From NCBI RefSeq assembly GCF_000972845.2, contig NC_040020.1:293575-357574 (forward strand): 64,000 bases of DNA, in the 5' to 3' direction. Positions 49,201 through 53,271 of this stretch are shown here, piece by piece; positions within the stretch are counted from its first letter, which is position 1; every line of letters begins with the position of its first letter. Source of the DNA: Larimichthys crocea (Eukaryota; Chordata; Actinopteri; Sciaenidae). A program made the translations under genes and the position numbers. The notes under the pieces were generated by a model. That model saw only the letters and a list, made by a program, of their open reading frames with translations, did not search any database and was not told the DNA's origin.

Positions 49201-49562
49201 TTATTGAATTTCATGAGCGGACAGACTTCAGAATATCTGAACGCACGTCAGCTGAACTGAAGCTTTATTCTCTGTGGACTGACTTCAGATCAGTTTGATT
49301 CAAACTGTTTAAAGAAACATTGGAAATATCCACATGACAGGAGACACACATCATCACAGACTGTGGACAGTTAAAGCATCTGTCAGGAAACCATCCATAA
49401 ATCCATAAGTTACTTTGATTAAAGAGCGTTGGTCATGGATAAACTCACCATGTTCCACTTTGGGAAGAGGAAGTCGGTGCCGACGTACTCGAAGTAATGA
49501 GCGAAACCTTCTTTCAGCCAGACGTCCTCCCACCAGACCGGAGTCACCAGGTCACCGAACCA
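525..49562 (-). CDS. trhde: trhde, partial gene (11 exons seen): thyrotropin-releasing-hormone-degrading ectoenzyme
   Basis: This is a type II membrane M1-family zinc aminopeptidase. The family member known as TRHDE removes the N-terminal pyroglutamate of TRH outside the cell. Eleven exons read from 49562 down to 525, and phases match at every junction (0,0,0,0,2,1,0,2,0,2), giving 400 continuous residues of a protein of about 1,020 residues in mammals. Visible signatures are the third zinc ligand in WLKEGFA, the catalytic Tyr in [31 protein letters not shown] and [11 protein letters not shown]-glycosylation sequons (NQS, NAS, NRT, NQT) fit an extracellular domain. The HEXXH exon and the transmembrane N-terminus are not in the window, and the last C-terminal exons are also missing. 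One intron uses a GC donor. Identity rests on remembered similarity to vertebrate TRHDE; other M1 enzymes fit less well. The intron between exons 5 and 6 contains a degraded duplicate of exons 4 and 5. Confidence 0.95.
950..1275. repeat. Imperfect TTTACGGTAAAA-type repeat in a short trhde intron
   Basis: The near-palindromic motif TTACGGTAA and its reverse recur irregularly (near 960, 1003, 1085, 1137, 1245), with CCGTTAAAT and ACGTAAAT variants. It resembles A+T-rich fish repeats built on this motif. No transposase, terminal repeats or regular period are visible. It occupies most of the intron between exons 10 and 11. Confidence 0.5.
1331..1434 (-). CDS. trhde: trhde window exon 10
   Basis: The exon has 104 bp, phase 0 in and phase 2 out, encoding [17 protein letters not shown] and NVLQASYQT plus two bases of Glu. 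It matches the TRHDE segment between LDKLLDR and IMLACSFG. The acceptor is TACTAG before GAC at 1434. The donor is CTGA followed by GTATGC at 1330. The upstream intron is only 135 bp. Confidence 0.92.
1570..1717 (-). CDS. trhde: trhde window exon 9
   Basis: The exon has 148 bp. It completes a Lys codon and encodes [39 protein letters not shown] and SLFS, ending phase 0. The order [22 protein letters not shown] matches TRHDE. The acceptor is TCTCAG before GGCTGG at 1717. The donor is AGT followed by GTAAAC at 1569. Confidence 0.94.
1718..4440. other. trhde intron, mostly unremarkable
   Basis: This is intron between exons 8 and 9. Nothing coding is supported. It holds a short GT run near 2610-2628 and a (GAA)n run at 3471-3494. 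Homeodomain-like ATGAATATTAA motifs occur near 2716 and 2827. Confidence 0.6.
3471..3494. repeat. (GAA)n microsatellite
   Basis: A short pure AGA/GAA trinucleotide run. Confidence 0.95.
4441..4478. repeat. (GT)n microsatellite
   Basis: Fifteen GT units followed by a GC-interrupted tail. Confidence 0.97.
4599..4646. repeat. (CA)n microsatellite
   Basis: A CA run interrupted once by GCACT. Confidence 0.97.
4732..4779. repeat. (CA)n microsatellite
   Basis: A 48-bp uninterrupted AC/CA run. With the two preceding tracts it makes a 340-bp stretch rich in alternating purine-pyrimidine DNA. Confidence 0.97.
5158..5312 (+). repeat. Dispersed repeat, partner of 52976-53118
   Basis: This stretch runs from CTAACAGCAGCTACAGCTG through the ATGATCCAGTTTCACC region. 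It reappears in reverse complement near 52976-53118 at high identity. A third, shorter match lies near 60036-60080. It is an interspersed repeat of a family I cannot name. Confidence 0.75.
5540..5845 (+). mobile_element. LINE 3' end fragment (truncated, non-LTR)
   Basis: Translation around 5557-5650 recalls the C-terminal tail of fish non-LTR reverse transcriptases (GSGISSP, then FLNPS and KPTYL), with frame damage. It is followed by an A+T-rich 3' UTR with AAAGCACTTTGG, GGGCTGTATAAATAAAG and a short (ACATTT)n tail at 5822-5840. This end is typical of L2/CR1/Rex-type elements; the clade is not resolved. It is 5'-truncated, with no other part of the element in the window. Confidence 0.7.
5846..7837. 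other. trhde intron, nothing recognised
   Basis: This is single-copy-looking intron up to exon 8. The open frames here are short and lack family motifs. Confidence 0.6.
7838..7893 (-). CDS. trhde: trhde window exon 8
   Basis: The exon has 56 bp, phase 0 in and phase 2 out, encoding [18 protein letters not shown] and the first two bases of Lys. [10 protein letters not shown] is a conserved M1 C-terminal-domain block. The acceptor is TTTCAG before ATC at 7893. The donor is GCCAA followed by GTGAGT at 7837. The intron to exon 7 is only 90 bp, the shortest in the window. Confidence 0.93.
7940..7980. repeat. (GACA)n microsatellite adjacent to the exon 7 donor
   Basis: About ten GACA units; on the trhde sense strand this is (TGTC)n beginning three bases after the donor GT. 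Confidence 0.97.
7984..8117 (-). CDS. trhde: trhde window exon 7
   Basis: The exon has 134 bp. It completes a Glu codon and encodes [28 protein letters not shown] and QQLHTNPQ, ending phase 0. The [13 protein letters not shown] block is strongly diagnostic of the M1 family, and the flanking residues fit TRHDE. The acceptor is TCTCAG before AAA at 8117. The donor is CAA followed by GTATGT at 7983. A (CTGT)n run of about 40 bp begins within four bases of the donor. Confidence 0.94.
8118..9394. other. trhde intron, nothing recognised
   Basis: No coding potential or repeat structure stands out. Short open frames here have no family resemblance. Confidence 0.55.
9395..10090. repeat. Degenerate minisatellite (TTCTCCAGAACCAGA-type)
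   Basis: Motifs such as TTCTCTTCTCCAAAACCAGA and GAGCTTTATTTTCC recur irregularly at spacings of roughly 40-130 bp. The copies differ by many substitutions and indels, which suggests an old tandem array that has decayed. Confidence 0.5.
10293..10381 (-). CDS. trhde: trhde window exon 6
   Basis: The exon has 89 bp. It completes the Ser codon and encodes [16 protein letters not shown] and then LIWINNRT, ending phase 1. It contains NAS and NRT sequons. Two acceptors are possible: the TGTAG at 10382 keeps phase with exon 5 and aligns with the family, while TTTACAG seven bases later would not. The donor is GACAG followed by GTACGA at 10292. The intron joining it to exon 5 is about 20.8 kb and contains all of copy A. 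Confidence 0.92.
10382..11353. other. trhde intron, nothing recognised
   Basis: This is unique-looking intron between exon 6 and the left end of duplicated copy A. Only short GA- and A-rich runs are visible. Confidence 0.55.
11668..11677. other. Assembly gap (10 N)
   Basis: The sequence before the gap ends TTACTGCAGA and the sequence after starts CTGCACAAAA. Copy B reads TTACTGCACAAACTGCAG across the same point, so the flanks overlap by about five bases and the gap is probably artificial. Confidence 0.95.
11957..12185. repeat. 19-bp-type minisatellite, copy A
   Basis: Units of the kind AAACACTGTAAACACACA, about 10-12 copies with many small length errors. The equivalent in copy B is the much shorter array at 25361-25450. 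Confidence 0.85.
12236..12830. repeat. AACAAGCTAA satellite array, copy A
   Basis: A long run of CTAACAACAAG / CTAAAACAAG units. It is the reverse complement of the TTGTTAGCTTR satellite at 17100-17460 and 18470-19140, so the same satellite occurs in both orientations in one intron. Confidence 0.9.
13027..13282 (-). mobile_element. tRNA-derived SINE-like unit (left arm, copy A)
   Basis: This is the reverse complement of the unit at 14385-14680. Read on the minus strand it has a GGTTCGAT-type B box (here degraded), then AAGATACTGAACC, TGCATTTCAT and CCACGTGTCCACTGGACTC. Confidence 0.65.
13507..13557. repeat. (CA)n microsatellite, copy A
   Basis: A CA run with interruptions; the counterpart in copy B is at 26794-26852. 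Confidence 0.9.
14031..14068. repeat. (GT)n microsatellite, copy A
   Basis: A GT run; the counterpart in copy B is at 27311-27350. Confidence 0.9.
14385..14680 (+). mobile_element. tRNA-derived SINE-like unit (right arm, copy A)
   Basis: The 5' part resembles a tRNA gene: GGCTCGGAGTGTAGAG as a degraded A-box region and GGTTCGATTCC as a perfect B box near 14437-14447. The tail TCGGGCAAGATACTGAACC is common to many fish SINEs. Confidence 0.75.
14697..14915 (+). repeat. 17-bp minisatellite, copy A right arm
   Basis: About 12-13 copies of GGATGTGTTCACCCACA with indel noise. It translates into spurious [17 protein letters not shown] peptides. It resembles no CRISPR array: units abut with no unique spacers. 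Confidence 0.93.
16861..17095 (+). repeat. Dispersed repeat (AAACTGTTTTTTTGTACC type), copy A
   Basis: This copy is homologous to 30230-30455 in copy B and, in reverse complement, to 47050-47277. A partial copy lies at 18340-18420. It belongs to a widespread fish interspersed repeat whose class I cannot assign. Confidence 0.8.
17100..17460. repeat. TTGTTAGCTTR satellite array, copy A (1)
   Basis: Degenerate 11-bp TTGTTAGCTTR / TTTTAGCTTR units next to the degraded trhde exon 5 duplicate. The counterpart is at 30490-31085. Confidence 0.88.
17585..17778 (-). pseudogene. Broken duplicate of trhde exon 5
   Basis: The segment aligns with exon 5 at 31188-31366 but is 194 bp instead of 179. It carries several single-base indels and an extra G-rich stretch near 17652-17668, so the frame is lost repeatedly. 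Splice-site dinucleotides are still recognisable (donor GT near 17584, acceptor AG near 17779). Inclusion in a transcript would disrupt the trhde frame. It is either a degraded real copy or the same exon read with sequencing errors. Confidence 0.88.
18227..18294 (-). pseudogene. Broken duplicate of trhde exon 4
   Basis: The segment matches exon 4 at 31784-31849 with substitutions and indels. TTTCAG before the Asp codon has become TTCATG, so the acceptor is lost, and extra bases inside the exon shift the frame. It lies 0.45 kb from the exon 5 duplicate, the same order and spacing as in copy B. Confidence 0.87.
18470..19140. repeat. TTGTTAGCTTR satellite array, copy A (2)
   Basis: A noisy 11-bp satellite about 670 bp long. 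The clean counterpart in copy B (32020-32960) is about 940 bp long. Confidence 0.9.
19360..19440. repeat. (CA)n microsatellite, copy A
   Basis: A CA-rich run broken by many extra bases; the counterpart at 33193-33246 is nearly pure. Confidence 0.88.
21195..22570. repeat. Three spaced GC-box-like repeats, copy A
   Basis: Three units (about 21220, 21500 and 22470) share CCGCCCCTTTTAGGGGGCG-like palindromic cores followed by CCAAT-containing sequence (TCCAATCACAG) and CCTGCACTTAGATATG. The counterparts in copy B start near 35030, 35260 and 36220. A diverged relative is at about 15610-15690 and 28960-29040. Confidence 0.7.
22655..23290. repeat. 33-bp satellite array, copy A (long)
   Basis: Units built from CTATCTAGCTACTTAACTAC plus a TTAACTTAACTAG half. 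It spans about 640 bp here against about 300 bp in copy B, so the copies differ in unit number as well as by indels. Confidence 0.85.
25361..25450. repeat. 19-bp-type minisatellite, copy B
   Basis: About five clean AACACTGTAAACACACAAA units; copy A has about twice as many. Confidence 0.9.
25530..26119. repeat. AACAAGCTAA satellite array, copy B
   Basis: A clean array of CTAACAACAAG/CTAAAACAGG units, with higher-order repeats of about 113 bp visible between about 25850 and 26110. It runs directly into the N gap. Confidence 0.93.
26120..26340. other. Assembly gap (221 N)
   Basis: The gap begins inside the AACAAGCTAA array and ends inside the SINE-like left arm. By comparison with copy A it hides the end of the array and the reverse 17-bp minisatellite. 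Confidence 0.97.
26341..26570 (-). mobile_element. tRNA-derived SINE-like unit (left arm, copy B)
   Basis: It corresponds to 13060-13282 in copy A, truncated by the gap; indel-rich. Confidence 0.65.
26794..26852. repeat. (CA)n microsatellite, copy B
   Basis: A CA run with CC interruptions. Confidence 0.92.
27180..27222. repeat. (CA)n microsatellite
   Basis: An interrupted CA run in the centre of the inverted element, copy B. Confidence 0.92.
27311..27350. repeat. (GT)n microsatellite
   Basis: A nearly pure GT run in the centre of the inverted element, copy B. Confidence 0.94.
27690..28005 (+). mobile_element. tRNA-derived SINE-like unit (right arm, copy B)
   Basis: It matches 14385-14680. 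GGAGGTAGAGCGGGTCGTC is a better-preserved A-box region than in copy A, but the B box is damaged (GGTTCATCCCC). The two copies are therefore damaged at different places. Confidence 0.75.
28018..28230 (+). repeat. 17-bp minisatellite, copy B
   Basis: About 11-12 clean copies of GGATGTGTTCACCCACA (or TCATCCACA variants). Confidence 0.96.
30230..30455 (+). repeat. Dispersed repeat, copy B
   Basis: Nearly identical in reverse complement to 47050-47277. A truncated relative is at 31895-31960. Confidence 0.85.
30490..31085. repeat. TTGTTAGCTTR satellite array, copy B (1)
   Basis: 11-bp satellite mixed with TTTTAGCTTR units; it ends about 100 bp from trhde exon 5. Confidence 0.93.
31188..31366 (-). 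CDS. trhde: trhde window exon 5 (intact copy B version)
   Basis: The exon has 179 bp, starts phase 0 and ends with two bases of a split Ser codon. It encodes [29 protein letters not shown] and an NQS sequon, ending near GQEVRNNN. The WTLQMGYPV core is the start of the TRHDE C-terminal domain. The acceptor is GTCCAG before GCC at 31366. The donor is AACAG followed by GTTAGT at 31187. A broken duplicate lies at 17585-17778. Confidence 0.92.
31723..31769. repeat. (CAGA)n microsatellite near the exon 4 donor
   Basis: About twelve CAGA units, starting 14 nt into the intron after trhde exon 4. Confidence 0.97.
31784..31849 (-). CDS. trhde: trhde window exon 4 (intact copy B version)
   Basis: The exon has 66 bp, 22 codons, phase 0 at both ends, encoding [17 protein letters not shown] and then SKLSQ. 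The acceptor is TTTCAG before GAT at 31849. The donor is CAG followed by GTAACG at 31783. A (TGTC)n run of about 47 bp begins 14 nt inside the intron. A damaged duplicate of this exon lies at 18227-18294. This copy keeps frame and both splice sites, so it is the one used here for the gene. Confidence 0.92.
32020..32960. repeat. TTGTTAGCTTR satellite array, copy B (2)
   Basis: About 85 units of the 11-bp satellite, with higher-order organisation marked by TTTTAGCTATTG and TTGTATTAGCCTG variants. It is the largest clean satellite block in the window. Confidence 0.96.
33193..33246. repeat. (CA)n microsatellite, copy B
   Basis: A nearly uninterrupted CA run. Confidence 0.96.
34985..36315. repeat. 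Three spaced GC-box-like repeats, copy B
   Basis: Units near 34985-35110, 35222-35355 and 36180-36312 share a CCGCCCCTTTTAGGGGGCG-type core, TCCAATCACAGTTGAGCAA and CTGCACTTAGATATG. They resemble GC-box plus CCAAT combinations but are dispersed repeats; no promoter activity is implied. Confidence 0.75.
36390..36690. repeat. 33-bp satellite array, copy B
   Basis: About eight units at a 33-bp period, each with CTATCTAGCT and two TACTTAACT blocks. The array trails into palindromic AAGTATAGTACTATACTTAA at about 36682-36702. Confidence 0.93.
37072..37121. repeat. (CA)n microsatellite, copy B
   Basis: A 50-bp CA run. Confidence 0.97.
37234..37263. repeat. (GT)n microsatellite, copy B
   Basis: A 30-bp GT run. 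Confidence 0.96.
38150..38216. mobile_element. Possible hAT-type terminal fragment
   Basis: Read in reverse, AAGGGGTCTTCAACCTGGGG followed by TCCACGACCCCC resembles the terminal repeats of Charlie-like hAT elements. Only one end is visible, so this is a fragment at best. Confidence 0.35.
38653..38678. repeat. (CA)n microsatellite
   Basis: A short CA run 110 nt past the exon 3 donor. Confidence 0.95.
38789..38854 (-). CDS. trhde: trhde window exon 3
   Basis: The exon has 66 bp, 22 codons, phase 0 at both ends, encoding [14 protein letters not shown] and then PLFQKGLN. It matches the TRHDE segment directly after IAYKK. The acceptor is CTGTAG before GGG at 38854. The donor is AAT followed by GTAAGT at 38788. 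It is separated from exon 2 by an intron of only 344 bp. Confidence 0.93.
39199..39336 (-). CDS. trhde: trhde window exon 2 (catalytic Tyr; GC splice donor)
   Basis: The exon has 138 bp, 46 codons, phase 0 at both ends, from [19 protein letters not shown] to [10 protein letters not shown]. The Tyr of IAYKK corresponds to the transition-state-stabilising Tyr of M1 peptidases. The acceptor is CAG before GAG at 39336. The next exon opens with a full Gly codon, so this exon must end at AAAAAG, which puts GCGAGT at the donor: a GC-AG intron. The nearest GT (four bases on) would break phase with the next exon. Confidence 0.93.
39518..39582 (+). repeat. Fish repeat tail (GATAGGCTCCAGC type)
   Basis: GTGATAGGCTCCAGCCC followed by GAGGATACGTGG and TTACAGATAATGGATGGA is a very common tail of fish interspersed repeats. 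Only this end is present. Confidence 0.65.
40190..40580 (+). repeat. Ancient three-unit tandem repeat
   Basis: Three diverged units begin CTGGGAT near 40194, 40377 and 40528, with shared order: CTGGGATNNGG, GNGGCTC, TAATTCATG, GTTTANTA, TTTTNATGAANCTNCAT. The third is truncated. The units carry TAAT homeodomain-type cores. Confidence 0.6.
41286..42588 (+). CDS. Tc1-like transposase-derived gene, two exons, catalytic residue replaced
   Basis: Exon 1 is 41286-41464 and exon 2 is 41817-42588, joined by a GTAAGT...CACAG intron of 352 bp. The split GA/T codon restores the frame, giving 316 residues, close to full-length Tc1/mariner transposases (about 340). Residues 1-60 form a helix-turn-helix ([24 protein letters not shown]). 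A second HTH-like part ([20 protein letters not shown]) follows, then the DDE domain. The first Asp is in LFSDTTSV and the second in QDNDPQHTA. The third position is PIKRVW where the family has PIE.VW, so the catalytic acid is Lys. The start is the ATG before THINREN; an in-frame GTG lies upstream. AATAAA occurs 110 bp after the stop. No terminal inverted repeats were recognised. It sits antisense in a trhde intron. It could be a decaying transposon or a domesticated DNA-binding protein. Confidence 0.8.
42698..42703 (+). promoter_or_regulatory. Polyadenylation signal candidate for the transposase-derived gene
   Basis: AATAAA 110 bp after the stop codon, followed by a GT-rich stretch (TGATTGTGTGTCTGT) about 20 bp on. 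Confidence 0.55.
42710..44375. other. trhde intron, nothing recognised
   Basis: The 119-codon open frame at 43471-43830 has no family motifs. A (CA)n run lies at 43999-44021. Confidence 0.55.
44391..44514 (-). mobile_element. tRNA-derived SINE with target-site duplication
   Basis: Read on the minus strand it starts GGGGCGGTCGG, has an A box TAGCGTAGTGGG, a B box GATTCGAATCC and an A+T-rich (AAAT)n tail. It is flanked by 15-bp duplications, ATGAGCACCATCTAT (44376-44390) and ATGAGTACCATTTAT (44515-44529), which match at 13 of 15 positions. This is a complete short insertion in a trhde intron. Confidence 0.85.
44530..47040. other. trhde intron, nothing recognised
   Basis: Only short GT runs (46360-46379) and an A13 tract near 46720 stand out. 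Confidence 0.55.
47050..47277 (-). repeat. Dispersed repeat, reverse copy of 30230-30455
   Basis: About 228 bp nearly identical in reverse complement to the repeat inside the duplicated unit, including GCAGAAATAAACATGTTTAC and CAGTTTTGGTCTCTGTAGC. The high identity suggests a young family. Confidence 0.88.
47290..49448. other. trhde intron, nothing recognised
   Basis: No repeats or coding segments stand out. The 139-codon open frame on the minus strand at 48022-48441 has no recognisable domain. Confidence 0.5.
49449..49562 (-). CDS. trhde: trhde window exon 1 (zinc-ligand exon)
   Basis: The exon has 114 bp, 38 codons, phase 0 at both ends. It starts [15 protein letters not shown] and ends PKWNM. 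The Glu of WLKEGFA is the third zinc ligand of the M1 family, which normally lies about 18 residues after HEXXH, so the preceding exon must end just after that motif. The acceptor is TTTCAG before TGG at 49562. The donor is ATG followed by GTGAGT at 49448. No exon encoding HEXXH is recognisable between 49563 and 64000, so the upstream intron exceeds 14 kb. Confidence 0.95.
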
Positions 49563-51300
49563 CTGAAAGACAAAGAGGAGACGAAGTGTTGGACGATTAT
49601 TCAACGTGAAAAGATTCATTACAGCTTCAGAGGAAGTCGAATATATCCGATCACAGAGCGATCCAGCAGCTCCATGAGGCTCAACAGAGTTATTACAACT
49701 CATCTTACAGGAACACGAACACACAAACATCTCAGAGCCGCCTCAGTTCGTCCTCTGCTCGGAGATGTTCCAGCCCGCGGTGCAGGAACATCCCGAGAGC
49801 CGAACTGCTGCTGCAAACCTCAGACAATGGAAAACAGAGAATTTAATTAAATCCACAACGAGTCCAACTCTGACTAATGAGAGCGGGGACTGGACTCCTG
49901 ACGAGGTCCAGCAGAGCGTCCGTCCTGAGCCGACACGATGAAGCAGGTCTGGTTCATCAGCGACACCTGAGGGGCCGCCAGCCATCAGGCTCGGCGTGCT
50001 GCCGCCTGATTGGACGGTGAGTCTTCTCTCAGGAGGCGCCTCGGAGCCTCGACGACAGTGAAGTTTATTAAAGGCGGAAAATAGACTGAACCTCGCTGAT
50101 AGTGGAGCGTTCGGCCATGAGGGGAACATCTGGAGCCGGGCTGTTTCCCGGCAACACAGCCTGAATGAAAGCGGCGTGACGCTGCCAGCAAAGCTTCAGC
50201 TGAGCGACCATCTGAAAATAACTCTTCAAACAATCACACGGCAGATCTCACACCTCAGCTACTTCATGTCGTAGAACAAAATCTTATCACCTTATTCCAA
50301 AAGCCGCATCACGTGGAGGCGCTTCGACCACAGGAAACAGCTCCGACATCGCAGCTTCACCTTAAAGTTTCTGAGTTAGTGCGACACGCTGTCACCTGCT
50401 TCGTAACCAGAGACGCGTGAATCTCACTTCCTGTGAGACCTTCAAGGCGTCTGAACGTTAGAAACATGTGAACCCAAACATCATCACAACTTCACCTGTG
50501 CAGCATCAGACAGCAGGTGTGTTCTTACGGCGGCCTCAAAGGGTCAAAACTCAAACTCAAAAGTCCAAATTAAGACAGACAAAGCACGCCAGGAGAGGGC
50601 AGCACACATACTAAATATAAATATAAATACATTTCATTAACCACTGTCACATGCTGCTGAAACAATAAAACTGAATGATTGATTTACAGTCGCTGTAAAT
50701 AAACAATGAATAACTTTTTAAATCAGAATATGGAACTGAAACTCAAAATAACTCTAAAATACAGAATCAGGAGATGAATCGTCTGAGCTCTACTAAACAA
50801 ATCAAACTAAACACCTTTAATATTTATTGTCGCCGTTTCGCCCTGCGCATATGTGTGTGTGGTGTTTGTTTTCCCACAATAGGTAAATTCAGGTGTGCGG
50901 TTCCCGGTCCCTGGTTGGCCCCAAACTGGAGTAGGCGGGGACAACACGTTCGGCAGCTGAGCAGGGCCAGGATTGGTGCGGCATGATTTCGTTAAAACAA
51001 TCTAAAAACTTTCATTCAATAAAATACTTTTGTTTAATAACCTTTAAAATCTGGTTCTTATGTTACTTCTTTCATACCCTTTTATGGTCGTAACATTTAT
51101 ATTTATAGATTTTATTAAGCTAAATTTGTAAAAATACAGAAAATATGACATTTAAAATAGTTTGGTGTCTTGAATGAAATCATATTTTAAATTCATTATA
51201 TTTATAAATCTATATATAAAGTCTCTGTGCTTCTGTAGAGAAGCAGGAACAGTGTGGACGCTCTGCAGACTCAGCGTCCTGACATGAATACAAACTTCCT
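49563..51300. other. trhde intron upstream of window exon 1, nothing recognised
   Basis: I looked here for the HEXXH-bearing exon and found none. Short open frames have no family motifs. Confidence 0.5.
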
Positions 51301-51324
51301 CCACTTTCTCTCTGGCAGCCGCCG

Positions 51325-51400
51325 CCTGATTCTGGGCAGGGATTCAAACCGACCACCCTGTGGGAGCTGGCAGACCGCTCGGCTGCTGCCTGGCTCAACA
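51325..51400 (-). mobile_element. Possible tRNA-like fragment
   Basis: The minus strand has AGCCGAGCGGTC (A-box-like), then GGTTTGAATCC (B-box-like) about 27 bases later. No complete tRNA fold or SINE tail was identified. Confidence 0.3.
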
Positions 51401-51689
51401 GGCGTCGGTTCAACTCCCCGAGGCGGAGCTGCAGCCACACTCGAGACCGCTGCAGTTTACGGGGGGAGCAGAACTCTGCCGGAGGAAGTCGGTGTAACGC
51501 TCAGGAGCTCAGACACGGAACATCTTCAGGAAACTCGACGCTCGGAGCACGTCGGAGCTGCAACTTGTGGAAAGTCTTTCACAGAATCGGACAAACAGAA
51601 AACCTCGAGGATGGAGATAACGAGGTTTGAACAACACTTCTCCTCTCATTCATTTCTCTAAAGGATATCAAGATATTTCTAAAAACACG

Positions 51690-51778
51690 ACTCTCATTCT
51701 GCAGACGCGTGAACTCAGACGGCAAACAGACGTGACGTCTGTTTGCCGTCTGAGTTCATGTGTCTGCAGAATGAGAGT
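51690..51778. repeat. 89-bp near-perfect palindrome
   Basis: Two 44-bp arms around a single central G at 51734. The arms differ at only two places (GACGCGTGA against GACACATGA). Each arm starts ACTCTCATTCTGCAGAC and ends GGCAAACAGACGT. There is no loop large enough for a miRNA hairpin. Confidence 0.95.
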
Positions 51779-51997
51779 TAGACGGTGAAGTTAGGTGAGG
51801 ACAGCAGTTCACATCCTGATGTTACGCACAGAGAAGACGACCACATGAAATCATGAACACGTCACGTTCTGCAGCCGGATGGTTTGAAGCTGCAGCTGCA
51901 GCGTCCGACAGTCTGAACGTTCAAACTAAAGTCTAACAAAGCTCTCTGGCCTCAAACCGAACTGATGCAACCAGGCGAAAGTGTTGCATGACTTCAC

Positions 51998-52022
51998 TTC
52001 TTCTTCTTCTTCTTCTTCTTCT
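51998..52022. repeat. (CTT)n microsatellite
   Basis: A pure TTC trinucleotide run. Confidence 0.95.
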
Positions 52023-52975
52023 CCTCTGCCTCTGCACGCAGCGATAACCTCCGGTCACATGCTGACGATACGGAGGTCACGTGACTCGGATAAAAACTAC
52101 AACACCAACAATGCAGTTGAGTGTTTAGAGAGATTATAAATTCTGAATCGCTGCTGAGCTCCTCGTTCGTTAATCACGACAGTTTACTTTGGATTTTTCT
52201 CCTCGTGCTTCGGAAGGTTTTCATCCCGCGAAGTGGGTCAGTAAGTTTTCATGCTGGCACAGTTTGTTCAGGCCTCCTGACAAATAGAAAATATAATGAA
52301 TTTACACTGTTTCACAGAGACGGACTCGATGAGGAGAATGAATCCTCTGCGGTCGTTACAACTTCTCATAATTAAAAATGACGACTCAAGTAGTTTTTAC
52401 AACTGGCCTCTCCTCACTCGTCTTCATTATCCGCTCTGTCGTCTCTCATCCACTTTCAGCCTCGTTAAAGCGTAAAGAGCCTCCGGTGGGTCGGACGTTT
52501 CTGATTCGGAGGAGGGAGGTCGACTCGGGTTGCTATGGTTCTTGCTGTTGCCGTGGTTACGCACGTGCATCGTGGGTGGGGTTCAGGGGCGATGAGGAAA
52601 AAAAAAAAACGGCGCTGAACCGAGAAGCAGGACTGCTGAGGTGGAGGAAAGGTGGAGGGAGGTGTGTTTAATGAAAGCCAAGAGAAGCCTGGAAACAGAT
52701 GGAGGAGATGGAAACACAGCAGTGTTTGTTTGGGTGGAGCGAACATCGACTTTCCAAGAGATCACTGCTGCAGCCAAAACTGTGAAAATGATCTGAGATC
52801 AGTTCAGACATGAATTCTTCATCAGTGCGCTCAGAGAAGAAGCGTTTTAAATAAACGTTCCAATGAAAATCATTGAACCTGTCCTTGATTTTATTCAAGC
52901 TTTTAATAGTGGCACTTTTTTTTGTTTTAGAGCTCCATTATTTCACTTTCCTGCCTCTAAAATCACAGCGTCACG

Positions 52976-53118
52976 AAACTGGATCATATTTTATGGAGGA
53001 AATGTTTTCTGGTTTTCCCTCTGATGTCCTCCGGCTGCTCCGCCTCAACTCTCTGTGATTTACAGAGTTTATGATGGACAGTGAAGTAAACTGCTGACAG
53101 CTGTAGCTGCTGTTAGAT
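52976..53118 (-). repeat. Dispersed repeat, reverse partner of 5158-5312
   Basis: A high-identity reverse complement of the repeat near the left end of the window, sharing CTGATGTCCTCCGGCTGCTC and AGTAAACTGCTGACAGCTG. Confidence 0.78.
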
Positions 53119-53271
53119 AACGCTGGTAAACAACTCTGCAGTGAAACCAGCGGAGCTCTGCAGCTTTGAGCCTCTTTTAGCTCATAGTTTTGGTTTTACT
53201 TAAGATGTATCTGCCCAGCATCAAACAGCGAGTTGTTCTTTACACTACAGCTGCTTCTGGAGTGTTTAGAC

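Noticed and set aside
51325..51400. A functional tRNA gene on the minus strand
   Set aside because: Only A-box-like and B-box-like stretches are visible. No acceptor stem, anticodon arm or T-run terminator could be paired.
51690..51778. The palindrome as a pre-miRNA hairpin
   Set aside because: A one-base centre leaves no loop, and perfect 44-bp arms are unlike a miRNA precursor.
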